A DNA stretch of 64,000 nucleotides from Phoma sp. XZ068 (lineage: Eukaryota > Ascomycota > Dothideomycetes > Pleosporales > Didymellaceae), in assembly GCA_004835665.1 (NCBI GenBank), contig RBKR01000001.1, positions 1,364,001-1,428,000 of the forward strand, given 5' to 3'. The position numbers and the translations under genes were made by a program. Each line of letters opens with the position of its first letter. The stretch's first letter is position 1. The notes under the pieces were generated by a model. It was not told the DNA's origin. It saw nothing but the letters and a program-made list of their open reading frames with translations, and searched no databases. Shown piece by piece: positions 55,160 through 64,000 of this stretch.

Positions 55160-55601
55160 TTCGTATGTGTCAGCGGAGCTTGGTTGATCTTGTTCTTGAA
55201 TAGTCAGACAGGAGAGATGTTTCTTCACTCTTTTATACCAGGGATGGATGGCACATTCTGTGCTATAGCCGCGTACTTGGTGAAAGTCGCTACATTGTGG
55301 AGTTAAATGCTACTGCCCGCCCGCACAATGTGAAAGGTTGACAGTTGTTTTTTCACCTTGACTTACACACAGCTTCAAGAAGAGATGGAAATGGTGGCGT
55401 CCAGGCCATGCACATCACGGCTAAAAATAATCAATCTCAATTCGCAAAGCTACGAAGAAACAACGCAGATGGTGCAGGACTACTGCAGTCCACCAGGTAT
55501 ACCCAAAGCGCCAGCTCATATCCAATCGTCCATGACATACGTCGGTATTGTCCAATGCTTCTCAAACACCATGAACACCAGAAATGCACACTTGTATCGA
55601 C
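55160..55601. other. spacer between F-box and choline-transporter-like genes
   Basis: These 442 bp hold the F-box promoter and the 3' UTR of the next gene. Short frames are present, but none is supported. Confidence 0.5.
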
Positions 55602-57984
55602 TCAGACCTCAAACCTTCCCCTTCCACGCCCGTTGACCTCATCACCGAACAGTCGACCAGCATCAACGCAGTATCTCGCCTCGCCCTGACCATCGCTTCC
55701 AACTTCACTCCCCCAGCAGACTAGCACGGCGTCCAGAATACCGCCCAGAACACCTTCCATCGCGCCCAATGCGCCCCAACCGATCGCTGCACTGATGATG
55801 CCGACTACGTAAGCGTACAGACTGCCTTTGTACGGCACGGTCTCGTTGCTGATCTGGAGCATCCTCGCCGTGGACACCCAGCCTCCAAAACCAAGTGTGA
55901 TGGTGATCAGCCAGCGGATGGCGTGTAGCAGAAGCTTGGCCAAGCGGTAGGACTGGATCGAAGGCCGGCCATGGTTCTTGAACGAGCTTGGGCCAAGGGT
56001 CGTTGTCGGCGACACCGCGGAGATGAAGTTCATCTGCGAGAGGCCACGTGCGGCTTGGTTGAGAGGAACACCATGGATTGACGCGAAGGTCAGCGTGAGC
56101 GGGTTCGTCAAAGCGGCGATCGGTGTCGGCACGATGGAGTAGGCGCACATTGCGATCATGCCAGCAATACGTCGAGGTAAGATGATCAAAGGCAGCCGTA
56201 CTGCAAGCGAGATCAAGGTCGAGAGACAGATCGTGCCGGCCATGGTGTATGACGCATGTGTTAGCGAAGCCTGCACAACGGTCGAGGCCGGCGGTGTCGG
56301 TGTCGTGTTGCGGTGGAAGTACCATTGAGAAACGGTAGCTGCTGTTGTCGCTCGCTGTACACCTGCAATAACGCCCAAAGTCCAGAAGTAGTTCAAGAAG
56401 AACGCTATTCCAAGCCACCATGTGCTAGCATCCACGATCCATCGCGATTTGTTGCTTGCGAAGTGACCTCCAAGAAACAGTCTTGTGAACATGAGAATCC
56501 AGAGCCATGACCAGAGCATCACCGCAGCGAGTGCTGCAACGCCGACCATCAGAAGCGGTGCTTGAGCTCTGAGAATATCACTGGAGAACTCCAACATACC
56601 AATAGCCTTGTGCAGTGAGTGTCGTCCCTTGAATGCTGTGTAGACCCAGAAGACAGCCAGGATTAGGGGACCGAAGGACAGCCAGCGCATTGCCTTGTCT
56701 TGCGCGCTGTTGCCGTGCCACGAGCCCTTCAGACTTGAGATGAAAGGGTACAGCCAGAAAGAAAACGAGATGACCGGTACTGCAACGAGCATCAGGTAGA
56801 CCAGAGGGCGAGCGAAAGACCGTAGTAAGGATAGCCACAGTAGCCCAACTATAACGGATACAAGCGAGTATATTCCGATGAGGTGGAACGACGAGTGGAG
56901 GACGGTGTAAACTGTATCTCCAAGCGGGTTCTTCTTGCCCGGCGGTGACTCCTGCAAGAAGGATATGAACCATATGCCGATCATAGCACATTGCACTATG
57001 ACGAAGAGTTCAGCCCAGAAGAAGTTGTGTCTTGGAGGGCTGGTAGGATTCTCTGGCACCAGATCTGGCACGGTCTGGCGGTCGGGGCTAATTGATCGCG
57101 GACGCTCGAGCAGTACATCCTCGTCGGTTTCTTCCGGTATTGGCAGCGTTGTTCGGAGTGGGCTGCGAAGGCGTTTGTTTCTCGGCATGTTTCGAAACTG
57201 CTGGTACGAGGGTGGCGGGTCGTCCTTGTGGTCGAAGGCCTCCTGTCTGTCCAGCTCTTCTATGCTGCCCCGTTCTGTTGAGGCAAGCTCTACATCCACA
57301 AGCCTCCCGTTCCCTCTACTGCTTGGTTCGGTTGACTCGGACAAAGGCACGCTTGAATCCCGCTCTTCGTCATCGAGTCCTGTCACGGTGGTCGAGCGCC
57401 CTCGAGCTGGCTTATCGCCTTTCCATGAGCTCTTTATCCCTCTGCCTAGCCCGTAATCTGGGGCATCGTTCTCGTCTCGGTCCCCTTCTATTGTGTGGTC
57501 TGATCGGTGTACGCCGTCGTCGTCGACTTCAGACGACTCGGAGAGGTTGCTTGCGCCGAACTGCCGCCGTGACCGTTGCAGGGCGTAGTGATCGGCCAAC
57601 TCGCGGTCGTGCTCGACGTGGTCGTCCTCTTCTCGGAAATCGTCGGTCGCTGAGTAGAAGAGTGGTGCAGGGGCGTTTGATGTGCGCGATGCAAAAGCAA
57701 AGCGCGACATAGCCTGGGAGTTGTACGGGTTCGGCATGTTGCGGCGCTGGAGGTATGCTTGGGCTGCGCGCGACGACGGCCGCTGGCGGTCTGAAGGGTT
57801 GCGGGCGAAGGTCGACTCGGGCTGGCCCAGTGACAGCCGCGACTGCGACTGGGATAGAAACTTAGAGGCATCTGTGCAGCACGCCTGTCAGTCACACGAG
57901 CTCCCAGGCACGTTCAAGACAGAGGCGCCGGCGCCCGTCACATGTACCTGATAAGGCGCGGGGAGGCTTACATTCTGAAAACAT
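55602..57984 (-). CDS. choline transporter-like (CTL/PNS1 family) membrane protein
   Basis: This CTL-family (SLC44-type) polytopic protein has uncertain cargo in fungi; S. pombe Ctl1 is linked to autophagy. Two exons (57984-57972, 57871-55602) give 760 residues. The first exon is just 13 nt and supplies MFSE plus one base, so the N-terminus reads MFSEYASKFLSQSQSRLSLG, a start I know from related fungal proteins. Residues 1-235 are cytosolic, acidic and Ser/Arg-rich. About ten hydrophobic segments follow from residue 285, with N-glycosylation sequons and the CTL-domain block at the C-terminal end (IGWGALGAMEGVLGGILDAV). A start at the internal ATG 57737 would lose 45 conserved-looking residues. 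The 100-bp intron is long for this window. Confidence 0.88.
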
Positions 57985-58980
57985 GACGGGTTAGATGGAT
58001 CGAGGGAGGGTTTGGGGGCCTGCACAGCTTCTCACAGGCTGCCTAGGCGGATTTATCGCGGGTGCAGCCTTGAGGCGTGGTTGACTCAGGTCCGCTGGAG
58101 CAGTCGGTGAGGCGGTAGGGCGGCCGGCCGACAGTGAGGCAGCAAGCGGATGACGCAACCGCGAGACATGCAGCTGCTTGCACAGAGTGGCGCGTGTGGC
58201 TGCCCAGGAGAATATGGGAACAAGAAATCTCAGGTGTAAGAATAAGCAGAGAGCACGATACAGCCTCTGGGCGGGAGGTACTGCGCGCTGTACCATCTAG
58301 CTGGAGCACCTGCGCCATCACCCGCGCCAAGCCACCGACGCTAGGCTATCGATTATGCATCACCGGTTATCTCCAACGTCACGGTGCGCTCAGGATGCTC
58401 GTCACGAGATGGGCAGAGCCTACATTCTTCAACCAGGGAGTACAATGCGTCAGACGTGCGGACGAGATCGGCGTCATTTCCTGTGTCAAGGATAGTTTAT
58501 GGCAGCCACCGTTGAGCGTAGTCTACGCAAGCTTAGGCGCTGCTTCTATGGACCTTCATATTCAACAGCAGCAGCTGTATGATATCGTGAATGATGGTAC
58601 CGCTGCCTGCTACTGTTATTATACAGAATAAAGTCTGTTGTGCACGTTGCATGGGTCGTGCAGAATCTTTGCCATTCGCCAGAACAACGTCTCAAGACGT
58701 GACGTCCAGGTCGGTGGAGCACACGGCAGGAGCTATGATCGCATCGCAGGCCACGCCTTTCGACCCTGCAATCAACACAACCTCGACCCCAAACCCCCAC
58801 AGTACATACCAGCAGTTTGGACAGCTAAAAAGCACACTGTCCTGACTTTTACGTCTACGACAAACACTCCGACGCCTTGAAAGCCTTACACCGCCCCGAT
58901 TGCTCTGCGCAACAGCACGAGCGTGCGCATAGCTTATCTCCATACCTCCGCACCCCATCCCGCGGAATCCACTCCCGCAA
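57985..58980. promoter_or_regulatory. 1-kb divergent spacer between CTL and Rab genes
   Basis: It contains both promoters. Frames of up to 165 codons are present but without family resemblance or consistent codon use. No RNA gene or repeat is recognised. Confidence 0.45.
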
Positions 58981-59809
58981 ATGGCGCAACCATGGGACTA
59001 CATTGCTAAGATCGTGTCGCTGGGCGACTCCGGCTGTGGCAAGTCTAGTGTGCGTGGCATCCACCCTTCCCTCGAAATGTAGTACTGACCGCCAACAGCT
59101 CACAGTCCGCCTCTGCGAAGGCCGCTTCTCCCCCCACCACGATGTGACCATTGGTGTCGAATTCGGATCGCGCATCGTTCCCGTAGGACCACCCGCCTCG
59201 CATTCGCTGAGTATCAACAACCCCGCAAAAGCAGAGCCTCCACCATCGCCATCGAAGAAGGATCCACAACAGAAGCACATGAAACTCTCGCTGTGGGACA
59301 CGGCCGGGCAGGAAACATACAAAAGCATAACAAGAAGCTACTTCCGGGGCGCATCAGGAGCTCTCCTCGTCTTCGATATCTCGCGCAAGAACACCTTTCT
59401 CAGTGCAACGAGCTGGCTGCACGACCTGCGACAGATTGCGGAAGAGGGTATTGTCGTGGTTCTCGTAGGAAACAAGAGTGATCTGGCACCCTCGTCCACA
59501 GTATCAGAATCAGAAGCAGACAACAAGAGACAAGTCACAAAAGAAGAAGCCGAGGAGTGGTGCAAAGCAAATGGCGTCATGCAGTACGTCGAGACGTCAG
59601 CCAAGAGTGGAGAAGGCGTCGAGAGAGCATTCTTGGAAGTAGCGGAGAGAATATATCAAAACATCGAGGCAGGCAGATACGACCTCAACGACAGGAGAAG
59701 TGGCGTCAAGGGCCCCGGAGCAGGTGGCGGTAATCGCGCTGGAATCAGCCTGGGCATGAACGACGCCGCCAAGAAAGGCAAACAGCAAGGCTGGGGAGGC
59801 TGCTGCTAG
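58981..59809 (+). CDS. Rab-family small GTPase (Rab2/Rab4-like) with interswitch insertion
   Basis: This is a membrane-traffic GTPase. Two exons (58981-59049, 59099-59809) give 259 residues, about 45 more than a typical Rab. The intron follows the P-loop codons (GDSGCGKSS|LTVRLCEGRF). The nucleotide motifs are all present: P-loop 15-22, Thr40 in switch I (HDVTIGVEFGSRI), WDTAGQE 89-95, NKSD 148-151 and ETSAK 188-192. It ends GWGGCC, a double-cysteine geranylgeranylation site. Residues 51-83 form a Pro/Ser/Lys-rich insertion between the two interswitch strands, a place where Rabs are normally continuous. A second smaller Ser/Glu-rich insertion follows NKSD. The start MAQPWDYIAKIVSLGD is closest to Rab2/Rab4/Rab14. 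Subfamily cannot be fixed by eye. Confidence 0.88.
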
Positions 59810-60361
59810 GCAGGCAGTAAACATATGATTGTCTTTGCAGCGCTGTTTTGACCGACTGTTTCTTGGTGCCCGGACGCAGATATCTATCCGACATGTAACT
59901 GCACTTGGATTGCATTTGCTCGGCGTCTGCTGCACTTACTTTGTTCATTGGACATATATTAATAGAGCTTTTATACGCAGCCCTTTCGACTTTCCTAAGC
60001 AAGTGATAAATGTCCATACATCAGTCTATGTAGTTTGGCAGCGGATAAGTATGTATAATAGCAAGACCCGCACAACAAATGTTCGTAGACCTGTCATTGT
60101 CACATATGTCAACCTGCCCACCATCCAATGCCTATTTCTAACTGAGCATACAAAGTCACTACTCAACGATAAAGAAGTTGCTAGAATGTTGAGCATCGAT
60201 GACGGCTAGCGTACCTTCCTAATTAGGTAACGCGTATGTCACTCTTCAACGTCAAGGGCGTGTTTGCATGTACATTTTCTCGCATCGCAACAATAAATCT
60301 AGCGGCTTCTGACTCAATTGAGGGAGAGTCTGCTATAAAAATAACAAAAGTCTCCCTTTGC
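59810..60361. other. spacer between Rab and AlaX-like genes
   Basis: These 552 bp are AT-rich around 59940-60070. They include the Rab 3' UTR and the promoter of the next gene. No gene or RNA is recognised. Confidence 0.5.
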
Positions 60362-60481
60362 ATGTGCAGTCATCAACGATCAATCCAAGCTCTTCTCAAC
60401 CTCCACGGCTCCAGAATCGCCCATTTAATACCGAAACCCAACATCAACTTTCTCAAGTCCAGACCTCGATTCCACAGCACC

Positions 60482-61306
60482 ATGGCCGAACCAATCCTCC
60501 CCTCCACGAAAACAGAAGCCCTCTACCAAAAAGACGGACACCTATACACTCACACTTCCCCCATCAGCACCATCCAACCCCTCTCCACCCTCCCACAAGA
60601 CGCCCAGGCCCTCTTCAAAGTCCCAACCGACACATCAGAACCGTACATCCTCACGACTCCATCCACCATCTTCCACGCCCAGGGCGGCGGCCAGCCCTCA
60701 GACACCGGCACCATCACCGCCTCAGACGGCACCATTTTCACCGTGCACCAAGTACGAAAAGTAGACCCTTGCATCCTCCACATGGGCACATTCACCGCCT
60801 CCCAATTCGCCACCAGCAGCGAAGTCCAGGGAAAGCAGGACATCGACATCGCAAAACGCACACTCCACTCGCGGATCCACACAGCAGGCCACATTATCGG
60901 TCTCGCCGCCGCCGCCCTGAAGAAAGAAGGTATTCTCCCCCCGGACCTCGTCGACGGAAAAGCTTCGCACTACCCTGGCGCCGCGTTCGTCGAGTTCTCA
61001 GGCCTGATTCCCTCTGACCTTAAGCCCGCGCTGCAGGCGAAAACAGACGAGCTAGTTGCGCTCGATCTCCCCGTGCGGATCCACTTCTGGGATGAAGAAA
61101 GGGCAAGGCGGGAGTGTACGGGTGTGCTGGAGAGTTTCAAGCAGGATGATGAGGGGGTGAGGGTTGTGGAGATTGGTGAGGCGGGGAGTTATCCGTGTGG
61201 GGGGACGCATGTGAGGAGTACGAAGGGGTGTGGGAGGGTGGTGTTGCGGAATGTGAAGAGGCAGAAGGGGATTACGAAGGTGAGTTATGAGGTGCAGGAT
61301 GTGTAG
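60482..61306 (+). CDS. AlaX-type alanyl-tRNA editing protein
   Basis: This is a free-standing relative of the alanyl-tRNA synthetase editing domain. It hydrolyses Ser- or Gly-tRNA-Ala, protecting translation. Starting at the ATG at 60482, 274 residues are encoded without an intron. HAQGGGQPSDTGTI (65-78) is the family entry motif. The zinc ligands are HTAGH (His133, His137) and CGGTH (Cys239, His243). Their number and spacing match the medium-length AlaX type. The frame stays open upstream to ATGs at 60362 and 60236. The longer form from 60362 adds 40 residues with no acidic side chain and ends RPRFHST, like a mitochondrial leader. The coding strand shifts from strongly C-rich to strongly G-rich along its length. 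Confidence 0.88.
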   Translation: MAEPILPSTKTEALYQKDGHLYTHTSPISTIQPLSTLPQDAQALFKVPTDTSEPYILTTPSTIFHAQGGGQPSDTGTITASDGTIFTVHQVRKVDPCILHMGTFTASQFATSSEVQGKQDIDIAKRTLHSRIHTAGHIIGLAAAALKKEGILPPDLVDGKASHYPGAAFVEFSGLIPSDLKPALQAKTDELVALDLPVRIHFWDEERARRECTGVLESFKQDDEGVRVVEIGEAGSYPCGGTHVRSTKGCGRVVLRNVKRQKGITKVSYEVQDV

Positions 61307-61529
61307 ATGGTGGAGAGGGAGGGTGTATAGATGGAAATTAGATGGGAAGAATGTATCCACGAGCATGGCTAGACTGAGACTTTGTTGAACGAGCACGACA
61401 CAAGTGCGGCTCTATTGAAATTTTGATGCGAATCGCTATGCCATCTAGCAAAACTCCTCCACTATTTTCCTGGTATCATATCAAGTGCAAATCCTCTATC
61501 CAGCCCCCAACCCAACGTGCTTGCAGAAC

Positions 61530-64000
61530 CTAGTTGAGGTACAATGACAAAGCCTGCTGCAGCTCAGGAGTGAGCCTCTCCTGCACCAACTTCACAACCT
61601 TGCCACCGTGCCGGCTGTTCGCATCCTTCAGGTACTGTCCAACCCACTGCTTGACATCGGTGATCTCTGGGAAGGGGTCACGGGGCGCCTTCTTGCATGT
61701 GTTGAGCTGGGTGAAGCCGACGCCAAAGCCGACTTCATCAACATCCGCATCGGGGATCAAGTCGTCAGCTGTGTTCGGGACGGGTGGGTTGACGAGGAGC
61801 TCGAGCAGTCGCTGTGTGGTGAGACCCCAGCCCTTGGGGTAACGGTCGACAAAGGCCTGTGACTCGCCGAGGGTCTTTGTGAACGACACGACGGCAGTCT
61901 TGCGATCAGTGGGCCTGGCAAGCTTCTGGGTGTCCGGGAGGATGACTGTCAGGTAGATAGGCTTGAAGACGCTGCACAGAAATAAGTAACCGTCAATTAT
62001 TAACATAGATGAATCACTTACTCATGCTGAACCTGGTCAGTGACAGAGATGTAGAAGTCTGCACCAAGGCCCTTGTCTTGTCGCGCGGAAACGAGGTGGT
62101 AGAAGGCAATGAAGCGCTGCTGGAAGTTTTCTGTCTTCATGTTGGACAGCCTCTGCAACATCAGCTGGAGGATGGTGACGAAGTATGGCTGCAGAGCCTC
62201 AACGGGGACGAAAGTGACAACGGCCTCGATGAGCTCGAAAGCATGCGACTCATGCGCCTTGGTGGAGATGAGCTTCTGGAAGATACCCAGGATTGGCTCT
62301 ACCTGCTTGTCGGCAACAATGCGCTGTGCATCGCGAGTGATCATGGCGCTAAGCAGGCGAGCAAGCGCAGGCACGTTACCGCGCTGCTCCCAGACGGCAC
62401 CTTGGATGATGATGGAAAACAGGCTTCGGTAGTAGTCGGTCAACTGGCCGGATGGGTTGGCTTCCAACAGGGCCGAGAAAAGTTGGAAAATGTAGGGCGA
62501 GAACTCCTCGATGCCCTCCGACAAGCAAGCCGCAAATGGCTCGTACAGCTTGGTCTCGAATGCCTCGGGGTGGCTTGGTGCAGCGAAGCGGATAAGAGCA
62601 CCGAGACCCTCGAAGAGGTAGTACTGGAAGCGGGGGTTGCTAGGGTTGTGCCTGATGACCTTGATGATAGCGATGAAGTTCATCAAGATGTTCTCGCAGA
62701 TGGGCAGCACGCCATCCCGAATGAAGATGAGTACGCGCATGACGCACTTCATGAGGAACTCGTTCTCCTGGATCTTCTCGGGGGCAGAGTTCTTGGTGAT
62801 GAGCTTGAACAAGTGTGTCAGAAGATCCCTTGATGAGCCTACAACATCGCCCTTGGGGATGATGGGTTGGCGGTTGTCATCAGTCATGAACAAGACCCGC
62901 TCGACAGCGATGGCTGCGTATGTGTGGATGACGTAGTTGTCGTTCCCGAGGTTGTTGACGAGGAGTGGGAACGCGGCGCGCCAGAGGTCAGGTGAAAGCT
63001 GGCTGCGGAAGACGTAGAGGTACTTGATGGCGTCGACCTTCAAGATTGCCTCTGCATCAGCCGCTTGCAGGTCGGAGGCGATGTGCTTCTGGAAGAAATC
63101 CAAGACGTTGACGTTCTCGTTGACGCTGAGGATACCCTGAGCAGCCGTCGCGGTTCCCTTGGCAGCAATGGCAGTGAAGAGGTATACGGCCGTGTCCTTG
63201 GACTTCCAGTTGTTCGCAGGATCCTGGGCGTAGTTCTGGAGGTAGGCGTCGACGTATGTTTGTGATGTGCTGGTGACGAGGCCTTCAAACTTGGACATCA
63301 ACTGGCGGAGGAAGTTGGTCGCTGCTCGGCGGCGGGTGTCGTTGTCCGAACCTTCCAAGTCTCTCCTGATGAACTCGATGGGCTCGTCCTCGAACAGCTC
63401 AACATCCGACTCGCGCAGTGTCAGATTGGGCAGGATAACCTTCTCAATGACCTGAACCAAGACCGACTGGTTGTTGAAGTTCTCGGCGTGCTGTGTAGAG
63501 GCCACCGCAGTGAGGAACTGGAGCGCCTTGCTGACCAAGATGTCGTACTTTGTCTCCAGACCGACTGTCATGAGGAAGGACCACGACGTCTCGATGAAGG
63601 GGCCGAGCTGGGCTCCAAATGCATCCTCGTACTTTTGAATGTACAGCATCAGGGCCTCAAAGATGCCAGCCCTGACATACTCCTGCGGCCCTGACTCGTC
63701 ATCCTCGGAGGTGTGCAGCGAAGGGTTGTCGTAGGTGAGGTACTTGTGGAGGACGGCGGAGATGGCGGCGATGTTGTCCTCGAAGACGGGCGGCAGGTCC
63801 TGGCACGACAGGTCGTAGAAGAGCTTCATGATCAGGTCGAGGGTGGTGAAGGCGCTCTTCAGGGCCTCGGGGTTGCCCTGCGACTGTGTGATGAGGTTGT
63901 CGGTGTTCTGCAGCAGGGTGAGGAAGGGGGTGCTGAACTTGGACAGGACGTGGTTGATCTCGGTGAAGAGCTCGTCGGAGCGGAACAGCGGGCGCCATCG
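61530..64000 (-). CDS. CSE1: importin-alpha re-export receptor (exportin CSE1/CAS), C-terminal part
   Basis: This karyopherin returns importin-alpha to the cytoplasm together with Ran-GTP. The gene enters from the right edge and is incomplete at its 5' end. Exons in the window are 64000-62022 and 61971-61530. The 50-bp intron (gtaagt, gtgcag) joins VTDQVQH|DVFKPIYLTVIL in frame. About 807 residues are visible, all HEAT-repeat solenoid. CSE1 family blocks include KYLTYDNPSL, DEPIEFIRRDLEGSDNDTRR and NPSNPRFQYYLFE. The typical protein is about 960 residues, so some 150 N-terminal residues, including the importin-beta N-terminal domain, lie outside. The C-terminus QERLTPELQQALSLYLN matches the expected end. 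Confidence 0.95.

Noticed and set aside
58134..58631. Plus-strand frame of 165 codons in the CTL-Rab spacer
   Set aside because: It has no ATG-led context of quality, no family motif and mixed codon use; it is likely promoter sequence.
62009..62833. Plus-strand frame of 274 codons opposite CSE1
   Set aside because: It is antisense to the HEAT repeats of the exportin and has no independent support.

Overview
The window is nuclear DNA from a filamentous ascomycete (Pezizomycotina). The gene style fits the Dothideomycetes, but that class assignment is only an inference. Protein genes lie on both strands at roughly one per 2 kb. They carry short introns of about 35-110 bp with GTRNGN donors, CTAAC/CTGAC-like branch sites and YAG acceptors. 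Almost every product is a conserved fungal housekeeping or transport protein. I see no plasmid, phage, CRISPR array, transposon or rRNA gene, and no tRNA gene I can support. I worked out exon joins by hand from reading frame, splice signals and protein continuity.

Layout. 0-7 kb: the 5' end of a mitochondrial leucyl-tRNA synthetase, a LAT-type amino-acid permease, a repeat-bearing spacer and a seven-helix GPCR-like protein. 7.9-14 kb: phosphoserine aminotransferase (SER1) and homoaconitase (LYS4), divergent from a shared promoter with a CCAAT box overlapping a TGACTC general-control site, then a Sulfotransfer_4-like protein. 14.6-22 kb: two small membrane proteins of unknown function, the SNARE BET1, adenylate kinase and the mitochondrial inner-membrane protein YME2. 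22.5-29 kb: glutamate synthase (GLT1). 29-32.9 kb: the longest stretch without a confident gene. 32.9-42.9 kb: histone chaperone CHZ1, an MFS exporter, an NCS1 purine/cytosine permease, a peroxisomal adenine-nucleotide carrier, a Gfo/Idh/MocA dehydrogenase and a secreted cysteine-motif protein. 43.3-48.5 kb: a 1,720-residue GHKL-ATPase protein ending in an HExxH motif. 49-64 kb: TRS120, an F-box-like protein, a choline-transporter-like protein, an unusual Rab GTPase, an AlaX-type tRNA editing protein and most of the exportin CSE1, which runs off the end.

These genes do not form one pathway. Several touch nitrogen and amino-acid metabolism (permease, SER1, LYS4, GLT1, the aminoacyl-tRNA proteins). 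Three are membrane-traffic parts (BET1, TRS120, the Rab).

I did not find a convincing new multi-gene system. The most interesting items are: the GHKL-ATPase/HExxH protein; the Rab with a 33-residue insertion between its switches; a 10-nt microexon in CHZ1; a recurrent reversal of G/C strand skew toward the 3' ends of several genes; and a possible mitochondrial leader on the AlaX-like protein.
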